Below, piece after piece: positions 1 through 5,875 of a DNA stretch of 14,499 bases. The stretch's first letter is position 1; each line of letters starts with the position of its first letter. The position numbers and the translations under genes were made by a program. Location of the stretch: the NCBI GenBank assembly GCA_041650055.1, contig JBAZLV010000048.1:1-14499 (forward strand), given 5' to 3'. The DNA comes from JBAZLV01 sp041650055. Lineage in GTDB: Bacteria; Nitrospirota; UBA9217. The notes below the pieces were generated by a model, which saw nothing but the letters and a program-made list of their open reading frames with translations, did no database searches and had not been told where the DNA came from.

Positions 1-1040
1 CGGTGGTTGCGTGAACTATACGACTCACTTTTTCCAGTAAAGGCAAGGGGCCGTATGCCCGCATACGTATAAAAAATGTTTTTCTTTTCGAGGTTTAATC
101 CGGGTAGTACCCTCCTGCTTTCATTCAGGAGATAATCAACGTCGCATGCATCAGCATGTACCGCATCGAGATCACCATCATAGACTGTATCGGTCGTACC
201 AATAAGTGAATAGCAGTCGAACGGAATAATAAAGAACATCCGCTCATCGCGTGACATGACAAACAGGGCACGATCGCTCAGCTTCGGAAGGACAAGATGG
301 CTCCCTTTTGTCGGAAAAATGATCCTCTGGTTATTGATCCCTGCCCGTTTGCGAACACAATCGATCCAGGGACCTGAAGCATTAATCAGGACCCGTGAGC
401 GAAACCGGTATGATGCGTTTGAGAGAGTGTCCTTAGCTGTTACGAGAATGCCGTCATTCTGTTCCTGGATATTCTCAGCGAGCATATGATTTAAAAGAAC
501 CGCTCCTGCTTCACGAGCTGACACAACATTCTCGATCACCAGGCGCTCAGGCATCAATATCTGGTGATCATAAAAAAGCGCGCTCCCATGCAAACCTTCC
601 TGATTCAACAACGGTGCATACCTGAGGGTCTTTTCTTTATTGGAAGTAAAATAATGAGGAACATCTTTTTCATGGGACAAAAGATCATACAGATGAATTC
701 CAAGAGAGATGACAGCTCTGCCATGCGCATCTCCTTGATAGATGGGAATAAGTATCGGCATAGGATGAATCAGATAAGGTGCCTGTTTTCGGAGAATTGC
801 TCGTTCGGCAAGAGATTCGGCAACCAGACCCATTTCAAAGTTTGCAAGGTACCGCAGACCGCCGTGGATCAGGCGCGTTGATCTGGACGTGACGCCGGAT
901 GCAAAATCGTCCTTTTCCAGCAGAAGACAGGAAAGGCCGCGAAGTGCGGCATCCCGTGCCACACCTGCGCCGGTGATACCACCTCCGACAACGATGACAT
1001 CAAAAAGACGGTCTTCTGAAGGAACAGGGCTGTTTATCAA
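1..1040 (-). CDS. glpD: FAD-dependent glycerol-3-phosphate dehydrogenase, 3' part missing
   Basis: This enzyme oxidises sn-glycerol-3-phosphate to dihydroxyacetone phosphate at the inner membrane and passes electrons to quinone. The 346 visible residues begin with a dinucleotide-binding fingerprint (GGGITGAG, about residues 19-26). Next come family blocks SRSTRLIHGGLRYL, a GIHLYDLL stretch, ASGPWID, an FPTKGSHLVLP block, LIGTTDT and, at the cut edge, AGIRPL followed by SSRNH. GlpD proteins are usually just over 500 residues, so roughly the last third lies off the left edge. No ATG is in frame near the fingerprint. The start is taken as TTG at 1040, behind a GGGAG ribosome site with 6 bases of spacing, giving a 13-residue leader before DVIVVGGG. 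The gene lies 53 bases after a glycerophosphodiesterase gene, whose product supplies its substrate, and has its own TATAAT-like promoter. GlpA of the anaerobic enzyme is the alternative and cannot be excluded without the C-terminus. Confidence 0.9.
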   Translation of the reverse strand, partial: MINSPVPSEDRLFDVIVVGGGITGAGVARDAALRGLSCLLLEKDDFASGVTSRSTRLIHGGLRYLANFEMGLVAESLAERAILRKQAPYLIHPMPILIPIYQGDAHGRAVISLGIHLYDLLSHEKDVPHYFTSNKEKTLRYAPLLNQEGLHGSALFYDHQILMPERLVIENVVSAREAGAVLLNHMLAENIQEQNDGILVTAKDTLSNASYRFRSRVLINASGPWIDCVRKRAGINNQRIIFPTKGSHLVLPKLSDRALFVMSRDERMFFIIPFDCYSLIGTTDTVYDGDLDAVHADACDVDYLLNESRRVLPGLNLEKKNIFYTYAGIRPLAFTGKSESYSSRNH

Positions 1041-1046
1041 TACATT

Positions 1047-1051
1047 CTCCC
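1047..1051 (-). promoter_or_regulatory. Ribosome binding site that sets the TTG start of glpD
   Basis: GGGAG on the minus strand lies 6 bases before a TTG codon at 1040-1038. No in-frame ATG or GTG lies nearby upstream, and the next codons lead straight into the FAD-binding domain. This makes TTG the best start. Confidence 0.65.
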
Positions 1052-1065
1052 GATTCAGTTTTAAG

Positions 1066-1082
1066 ATTATAATGACATCATT
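1066..1082 (-). promoter_or_regulatory. glpD promoter -10 with overlapping near-palindromic operator
   Basis: On the minus strand the 12-mer AATGATGTCATT (1082-1071) is symmetrical except for its two central bases. It runs into a consensus TATAAT -10 box (1071-1066) 25 bases before the glpD start codon. No good -35 box exists at 16-18 bases; the hexamer at 17 bases is ACTATT. Such a promoter would suit an activator, or a repressor bound in the spacer. Nearly the same arrangement precedes the patatin gene at 2858-2874. Confidence 0.5.
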
Positions 1083-1093
1083 TACCCAAATAG

Positions 1094-1822
1094 TCAGCCA
1101 CGGAATATCGAATTTTCCCGGTACCGGTTCTTAAATGCATTAACCACCTCTTTTAACAACGCTGGCCGGTTTGAAAAAATGCCATCGACACCCCACGCAA
1201 GGAGCCTCTTCATTGTTTTTTCATCATCCACGGTCCATACATAGATGCGGATTCCTTCTGCATGACAGGCATCAATAACCTTTTTTTCCACGGTCTCTTT
1301 TCGCAAACTGATAATGGAATATCCTCGGGCTTTGTACCAGGGAGCATCCCAGCCGTAAAAAACATTAAAAATCATCGCAGGAGTCAGGGAGGGCAGTATC
1401 TGGCGGGCTGCAGTAAGTTCTTCTTCTTTGAATGAGGACAACAGAATGGTGCCTGAGAATCCGTTTGCAATAATCTGACGCGCTGTTTCCGCACCCGCAC
1501 CGATGCTTTTGATATCAAGATTCAGGCCGCATTTATTATCAACCAGCGAGAGTATGTCCTTAAGCTGAGGAATCGACTCACCGTTTTTCAACCGTACGGT
1601 GCTAATTTCAGGAGAAGAGGATTGCTCAATAGCAATGTTCTTATCAGCGGTTCTTCCCGTGGCAGCGTCGTGAAACACATACAACTGTTTGTCGCGACTC
1701 ATCCGAATGTCGATCTCGATCATGTCGACCGAAAGCGAACACGCGCGTTGAACGGCTGCACGCGAATTTTCAAGCGTGGCCGATGAATCTCCCCGATGTG
1801 CAATAACAAGCGGTGTAGGCAT
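1094..1822 (-). CDS. Cytosolic glycerophosphodiester phosphodiesterase (UgpQ-like)
   Basis: GDPD-family enzymes hydrolyse deacylated phospholipids such as glycerophosphoethanolamine to glycerol-3-phosphate and an alcohol. The 242-residue protein is of normal length for the bacterial cytosolic form and has no signal peptide. It shows the N-terminal HRG (9-11) with LENS, the metal-ligand pair E36-I-D38, the catalytic FHD (His51) and the closing WGVDGIFSNRP block. The usual N-x-E-I-K metal motif reads NLDIK (101-105), so the third acidic ligand is Asp103 instead of Glu, a conservative change. ATG at 1822 has no clear ribosome site, and an in-frame TGA lies just upstream, so no longer start is possible. 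The gene follows the patatin gene across a terminator-like hairpin and precedes glpD by 53 bases. A phospholipase, a GDPD and a glycerol-3-phosphate dehydrogenase in a row imply a catabolic route for glycerophospholipids. Confidence 0.88.
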   Translation of the reverse strand: MPTPLVIAHRGDSSATLENSRAAVQRACSLSVDMIEIDIRMSRDKQLYVFHDAATGRTADKNIAIEQSSSPEISTVRLKNGESIPQLKDILSLVDNKCGLNLDIKSIGAGAETARQIIANGFSGTILLSSFKEEELTAARQILPSLTPAMIFNVFYGWDAPWYKARGYSIISLRKETVEKKVIDACHAEGIRIYVWTVDDEKTMKRLLAWGVDGIFSNRPALLKEVVNAFKNRYRENSIFRG

Positions 1823-1844
1823 AGTAAGGCATGAGCATCAATGC

Positions 1845-1873
1845 AACAAAAAACCGCATACGAAGCTGCGGTC
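1845..1873 (-). terminator. Rho-independent terminator after the patatin gene
   Basis: On the minus strand, ACCGCA (1872-1867), an 8-base loop and TGCGGT (1858-1853) form a 6-bp GC-rich stem followed by six T residues (1852-1847). It starts 7 bases after the patatin stop codon and ends before the GDPD start. The phospholipase transcript should therefore end largely here, leaving GDPD to read-through or to a promoter I cannot see. Confidence 0.7.
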
Positions 1874-1879
1874 CGGTAA

Positions 1880-2830
1880 TTATCGACCAATCAATGCATC
1901 GATAATCCGGTCTGTGAGTGAGCGGACCTGATCTGCAAATGTTTTCTTCTGTAGCGTTGCACGCCGGATAATGTCTTGAATTTGTTTGAGCTTTTCCGAT
2001 GCGGCAATTTCGCCCTGTTTGTACATCTCTTTGGGATTGCTGAAATCAGCCCAACACGTCGTTTCTACAGCGGGATGGATCAGAAGGTCCGCTTTTGACG
2101 CCAGGATATCGTTCAGATAAATCCTGGTGACCGCATCTGCACGAAGAATAATGTCGAGGCCTGATTCGACCTCAAACTTTTCGACTGCTCCGGATACATC
2201 CACACCGATCACAATATCAGCGCCCATCTCGCGTCCGCACAAAATGGGAACCCGTTCCACCCATCCCCCATCCACCAGTACCATCCCGTTGTCCCTGACC
2301 GGAGGGAAAATTCCCGGGAGAGCGCAGCTTGCGCTTATTGCGGTTCGGAGGGAGCCTTTTGTGTACATAATCCGCTTGCCGTTCCTGATGTCAGTTGCAA
2401 CGCAACTGAACGGTATCTTCGTTTGATCAACGGAGATATCAGGAATAAGAGGATACATGAAATTGCGATACTCTTCCTCTCCGATGAACGCCGATGAGGT
2501 TGCCGTGACTCCCCAGAAAAAACTTTTTCGGATGAGCGTCGCCATGTCACCGAAAAATCCGCGGTCATTGAGGTCTCGTTGCTCAATTTTACGGAGAAAA
2601 TCAAGACGTGTTTTCCCGGAAATAAAATTGTTGATAAACTCCTCGGTACGGTCCATCCAGTACACGGCGTCAGGATACGTGGCATACAGCCCGCCCATCA
2701 TTGCTCCAAGGCTGGTGCCGGAAATCATATGAATGGGAATCTTGGCGTCTTCCAGCACTTTCAGCACGCCCAGGTGTGCAAGACCACGGGCAGCGCCCCC
2801 ACCAAGCGCAAGACAAATCTTTGGTTCCAT
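1880..2830 (-). CDS. Patatin-like phospholipase (RssA/YchK type)
   Basis: Patatin-domain enzymes are serine lipid acyl hydrolases with a Ser-Asp dyad. The 316-residue protein has the full signature: oxyanion loop GGGAARGLAHLG (10-21), nucleophile elbow GTSLG with Ser40, the SASCALPGIFPPV block (166-178), and DGG with catalytic Asp187. Between these lies a roughly 60-residue helical insert. No signal peptide or outer-membrane barrel domain follows, so it belongs with the short cytosolic/peripheral RssA-like group and not with PlpD. ATG at 2830 is well supported by AAGGAG 5 bases upstream. The gene is divergent from the winged-helix regulator, has its own terminator, and carries a 12-base palindrome next to its -10 box. 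With GDPD and GlpD downstream, its likely role is the first step of phospholipid deacylation (inference); the true substrate is unknown. Confidence 0.88.
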   Translation of the reverse strand: MEPKICLALGGGAARGLAHLGVLKVLEDAKIPIHMISGTSLGAMMGGLYATYPDAVYWMDRTEEFINNFISGKTRLDFLRKIEQRDLNDRGFFGDMATLIRKSFFWGVTATSSAFIGEEEYRNFMYPLIPDISVDQTKIPFSCVATDIRNGKRIMYTKGSLRTAISASCALPGIFPPVRDNGMVLVDGGWVERVPILCGREMGADIVIGVDVSGAVEKFEVESGLDIILRADAVTRIYLNDILASKADLLIHPAVETTCWADFSNPKEMYKQGEIAASEKLKQIQDIIRRATLQKKTFADQVRSLTDRIIDALIGR

Positions 2831-2857
2831 TGTAGCTCCTTATTCGAGAGAATCTTG

Positions 2858-2874
2858 AGTATAATGATATCATT
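2858..2874 (-). promoter_or_regulatory. Patatin-gene promoter -10 with perfect 12-base palindrome
   Basis: AATGATATCATT (2863-2874) is a perfect palindrome. On the minus strand it runs into TATACT (2863-2858), a -10-like box 27 bases before the ATG. The -35 is poor at 17 bases (GTGTAT). An alternative pair is TTTACA (2893-2888) with TATCAT (2869-2864) at 18 bases, which would put the palindrome on the -10 itself. Fourteen of 15 bases match the glpD element at 1068-1082. Confidence 0.5.
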
Positions 2875-2899
2875 CTGATTATACACCTGTAAAGATTTT

Positions 2900-2914
2900 T
2901 CAAGGAATTCTTGA
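2900..2914. repeat. Inverted repeat over the -35 of the regulator promoter
   Basis: TCAAG (2900-2904) and CTTGA (2910-2914) form a 5-bp inverted repeat around GAATT. The right arm overlaps the TTGACT -35 box of the plus-strand operon. It could be a second operator, but arms this short can arise by chance. Confidence 0.3.
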
Positions 2915-2939
2915 CTTCAATAACCGTCCATGGTATGTT
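2911..2939 (+). promoter_or_regulatory. Promoter of the plus-strand polysaccharide operon
   Basis: TTGACT (2911-2916), exactly 17 bases of spacer and TATGTT (2934-2939) make a good sigma70-type promoter. The expected start point, about 7 bases downstream, falls at 2946, the G of the GTG start codon. The transcript would then be leaderless. Confidence 0.65.
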
Positions 2940-2952
2940 CATTTTGTGAACA
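2936..2952 (+). promoter_or_regulatory. Operator-like inverted repeat over -10 and start codon
   Basis: TGTTCA (2936-2941), 5 bases, then TGAACA (2947-2952) form a perfect 6-bp inverted repeat of 17 bases. It covers the end of the -10 box, the predicted +1 and the GTG start codon of the winged-helix regulator. A repressor here would block initiation, so autoregulation by that protein is a natural guess. Confidence 0.45.
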
Positions 2953-3569
2953 ACAATAAGCCTCTATCGAGCATTGACCATTTCAAGTCGCTTCAGATAC
3001 TCGACGAGCTTTCGACCAATGATACGCTAACTCAGCGCGATCTCAGTACCCGGCTCGGGCTTGCTCTCGGACTTGTGAACTCATATATCAAAAATCTCGT
3101 TTCCAAGGGATTCATCACCGTCAAGGCAATACCTCCAAAGCGTTATGCCTACTATCTCACTCCCAAAGGGTTTGCCGAGAAAACACGGTTAACATACGAT
3201 CTGCTCCATGATTATACAAGAATATATAAAGAAGCTCGAAAGAATCTAAAATCGCTTTTTAAAGAAATGATGAACCAGGGGAAAAAGAGGGTTATATTTG
3301 CCGGCACGGATGAAGTGGCAGAAATAGCGTATATTACCCTTCAGGAAACAGACATGCAACTGGTAGGAATAATTGCTACTGATGAAATCGGTTCAAATTT
3401 TTTCGGCAAAAAAGTTGAACCGATTTCATCTATCAGAAAAATTACTTTTGACAGCGTCATTGTTTTATCGCATGCCAAAAAAAGTGAAATATATTACAAG
3501 CTTCTTCAAGAAGGCGTGGCTAAGAAAAAAATCAGTCTCATTTTTCAACAAGAAGGCGTAGCGAGGTAG
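2946..3569 (+). CDS. Winged-helix (MarR/EPS-type) regulator with C-terminal Rossmann-like domain
   Basis: The 207-residue protein has two parts. Residues about 10-80 form a winged helix: helices through LQILDELSTNDTLTQRDLSTRLGLALGLVNSYIKNLVSKGFI, then a wing ending in RYAYYLTPKG. This matches the MarR-like regulators found at the head of exopolysaccharide clusters. After a charged linker, residues about 113-200 look like a nucleotide-binding Rossmann fold (RVIFAGTDEVAEIA at 115-128, VGIIA, then DSVIVLS). That part resembles the N-terminal region of sugar-modifying enzymes, or CoA-binding-type domains. Start: GTG at 2946, with no ribosome site and no earlier in-frame start; the promoter predicts a leaderless mRNA. 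The downstream methyltransferase, flippase and glycosyltransferase begin within a few bases of each stop, so this is the first gene of their operon. Sensing a sugar nucleotide to control the locus is inference. Confidence 0.75.
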   Translation: MNNNKPLSSIDHFKSLQILDELSTNDTLTQRDLSTRLGLALGLVNSYIKNLVSKGFITVKAIPPKRYAYYLTPKGFAEKTRLTYDLLHDYTRIYKEARKNLKSLFKEMMNQGKKRVIFAGTDEVAEIAYITLQETDMQLVGIIATDEIGSNFFGKKVEPISSIRKITFDSVIVLSHAKKSEIYYKLLQEGVAKKKISLIFQQEGVAR

Positions 3570-3578
3570 GTGGAGCTA

Positions 3579-4424
3579 ATGGTATTAATAGAAAGTCTTC
3601 TTAAAATAATTTTAAGACCCGACCGTTGGAAATATGACTCAATAGGGTATTGTCCATCGTGTGATAGAAAAACTATGTTTCTTCTTTCTCTTCACATGCA
3701 GAATCATCTATTAAAATTGATATCGTGCTGGAAATCAAGCCCTGCCTTTAAGGAAACGCTGCTGCAAAGAGAAAATATTTTGTGTGGAATTTGTAATGCA
3801 AATTTTAGGATGCGGGCCCTTGCTGATACAGTTTTAAAATTATTAAACATGTCTCAAACCAGCGAATTAGCCAACAGACTCTGGAAACAGAGAGATTTTT
3901 TTGTCTATGAAACTGCTGCACATCTTGTATTTCGAGCTGATACATTAAAAGCAGTAAACAACTATGTGGTATCGGAATTTTTTGAAGACCAACCCGCCGG
4001 AGCCCTCGTACACACTATGAGAAATGAAAACCTTGAACAGCTGACGTTCGCGGACAATACATTCGACATACTCATTAGCAGTGATGTTCTTGAGCACGTC
4101 GGCAATATAGAGAAAGCACTTTCTGAAATTAAGCGGGTTGTAAAGCCCGGTGGATTTCATGTGTTTACTGTGCCTGTCGACAATGAGTTGCCGAAAACAA
4201 GAGAACGGGCGAGAATATCCCGAGGAAATGTTGAATACCTTTTGGAACCTGTCAGGCACTCGGATTCTCTACGGGAGGAAGGCATCCTGGTTTTCAGAGA
4301 TTTTGGTAAGGATATCATAGACTATATGAGCCGAGATGGTTTTATGTGCCAGGAAGTCGTTTATGAGAAAAACGGCATGCCCATTACCTCTGTGTTCTAT
4401 GCAAAAAAAAATGTCAACGAATAG
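3579..4424 (+). CDS. SAM-dependent methyltransferase with N-terminal zinc ribbon
   Basis: The 281-residue protein starts with two CxxC knuckles (Cys25/28 and Cys69/72), a likely zinc ribbon. Its class I methyltransferase part is of the Methyltransf_11 type: LTFADNTFDILISSDVLEHV (about 156-174) followed by ALSEIKRVVKPGGFHVFTVPV. The usual glycine-rich SAM motif I (DxGxGxG) is missing; the matching stretch reads FFVYETAAHLVF. That is known in zinc-ribbon methyltransferases of glycan clusters, so I do not call it inactive. A likely role is methylating a sugar or the end of a glycan chain (inference). ATG at 3579 has AGGTGG 5 bases upstream. A GTG at 3570, directly after the preceding stop codon, would add three residues. 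The 3' end overlaps the flippase gene. Base composition is AT-rich, like the next gene and unlike lon/thiL. Confidence 0.72.
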   Translation: MVLIESLLKIILRPDRWKYDSIGYCPSCDRKTMFLLSLHMQNHLLKLISCWKSSPAFKETLLQRENILCGICNANFRMRALADTVLKLLNMSQTSELANRLWKQRDFFVYETAAHLVFRADTLKAVNNYVVSEFFEDQPAGALVHTMRNENLEQLTFADNTFDILISSDVLEHVGNIEKALSEIKRVVKPGGFHVFTVPVDNELPKTRERARISRGNVEYLLEPVRHSDSLREEGILVFRDFGKDIIDYMSRDGFMCQEVVYEKNGMPITSVFYAKKNVNE

Positions 4425-5865
4425 TAATCTCATCGTTCGCGCTGCTGCTGAGATCATTAGTCTTTTTTTGGGCGCCATCGCAGTTATCTATCTGAGCAGG
4501 ATTGTCGGGCCTGAGTATCTTGGGTTCATAGCAGCTACGATCGCAATTCTCTTATTTCTTTCGCGTCTTGCTGACGGTGGACTTACGGCACTTGCGATGC
4601 AACAACTGGCAAGAGAGGACGAAAAATTAGATGTATTACTGGCAATTACTATACCGCTCAAGCTAGCATCTTCCATTGTCCTTGTCGGGCTCTCGCTCCT
4701 GACAATAAATCTGATTACGATTGATTCTCGTCTTTATTATTTTATTACCATATCAATTTTCACTGTTTTTTTTGAGACATGTGCTCCCACATGGGTTTTT
4801 ATTGCTCTTGGCAAAATAACGATTGCTTCCATAATAAGAATTGGCCAAGGCGTTTTATATACTGTTGCAATATTCATTTTTATTCAAAATACCGATGATT
4901 GGAGATATCTGCCCCATCTGACCCTATTGAATGCATTTTTAAATTTTGGCATAGCAACGTACTTTCTTTTCTACTGTAAACTCTGGTCATTTGATACGTC
5001 GTTGTTTACGAAGGGCTATTTTCATAGAATCTTTGTGTTCTATGCCCAAGCTTTTCATTTCTTAAAAGCCAACTTATCCACTTTCGTATATATGTCGTTT
5101 GACCGTTTGCTTCTGTATTACTTCACCACCGCCCATACCGTCGGTATTTATGAAGCAGCCTATAAGATTATTCAGCCATTCTACGCGATTAGCGAAGTCG
5201 TAACACCGACCATGTTCAGAGAGTTGGCCCAATCAATAAAACAAGGAACCTTGTACGCTGTTTTTGCCCGCTATGTTGTCGCCATGTCTTTATTCACAAT
5301 TCCACTCGGGTTTTTTCTCCTCTTTTTTTCGGAGTTTGTCATTATCTTTTTGTATGGAACGGCATTTGCCGAAAGCGTTCCCTGTCTCATGATTCTTGGC
5401 TTTGTAATCACGTTTGGATTCACCAGCGGCATAATCGTTCTTCCTTTTTCCGCTTGGAATATGCCTCGTGAGTACGGCAACTCGGTCTTTTCAGGAAATA
5501 TACTGAATATTATTTTGAATACGTTGCTCATACCTATTGCTGGAGCGGTTGGTTCAGCGTTGGCTGCTCTCGCGGCAAAGGTAATGGTTACGATCACCGG
5601 TTATATGTATTTCAAGCGCGCAACGGATTATCCAGTCCTTAAAGATTTTGCTTATTTTTTTATTGCCTCTTTTATACCACTGATAGCAATCTATGGTTTA
5701 TCTCTAATCATTACGAATGTTGTTGTTCTGATGATTGTGTACGGGACGGTCTATATAGGAATAGTTATGTTCGTTTACAAAACATATTTTAAAAACCACA
5801 AACTGCATGGCGCCGCTTTCACTGACTCACTCAGAGCTGTCATCGAGAGAAACGGGCGAACATAG
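4411..5865 (+). CDS. Wzx-type polysaccharide flippase (MOP superfamily)
   Basis: This 484-residue, very hydrophobic protein shows about a dozen or more membrane segments. It opens with the typical flippase start: a short polar N-terminus, an amphipathic helix, then FLGAIAVIYLSRIVGPEYLGFI. Later come the mid-protein FDRLLLYYFTTAHTVGIYEAAYKI and the late NILNIILNTLLIPIAGAVGSALAALAAKV, all recognisable in PST/O-antigen flippases. The length is usual (about 420-500). It would move undecaprenyl-pyrophosphate-linked repeat units to the periplasmic face. Starts at 4399 (MQKKMST) or 4411 (MSTNS) both lack a ribosome site. I chose 4411, which overlaps the methyltransferase by 14 bases and suggests translational coupling. 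A run of nine A residues (4403-4411) lies at this junction. The gene is strongly AT-rich (one 60-base line near its start hand-counted at 32% GC). Confidence 0.85.
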   Translation: MSTNSNLIVRAAAEIISLFLGAIAVIYLSRIVGPEYLGFIAATIAILLFLSRLADGGLTALAMQQLAREDEKLDVLLAITIPLKLASSIVLVGLSLLTINLITIDSRLYYFITISIFTVFFETCAPTWVFIALGKITIASIIRIGQGVLYTVAIFIFIQNTDDWRYLPHLTLLNAFLNFGIATYFLFYCKLWSFDTSLFTKGYFHRIFVFYAQAFHFLKANLSTFVYMSFDRLLLYYFTTAHTVGIYEAAYKIIQPFYAISEVVTPTMFRELAQSIKQGTLYAVFARYVVAMSLFTIPLGFFLLFFSEFVIIFLYGTAFAESVPCLMILGFVITFGFTSGIIVLPFSAWNMPREYGNSVFSGNILNIILNTLLIPIAGAVGSALAALAAKVMVTITGYMYFKRATDYPVLKDFAYFFIASFIPLIAIYGLSLIITNVVVLMIVYGTVYIGIVMFVYKTYFKNHKLHGAAFTDSLRAVIERNGRT

Positions 5866-5875
5866 GAATGAAGAA

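Noticed and set aside
256..1134. Several plus-strand open frames of 77-105 codons
   Set aside because: The opposite strand encodes a continuous GlpD with clear FAD-binding and substrate blocks. These are antisense shadows.
5807..5875. N-terminal extension of the plus-strand GT2 from ATG 5807
   Set aside because: It would overlap the flippase gene by 59 bases, has no ribosome site, and adds 23 residues not found in the paralogue.
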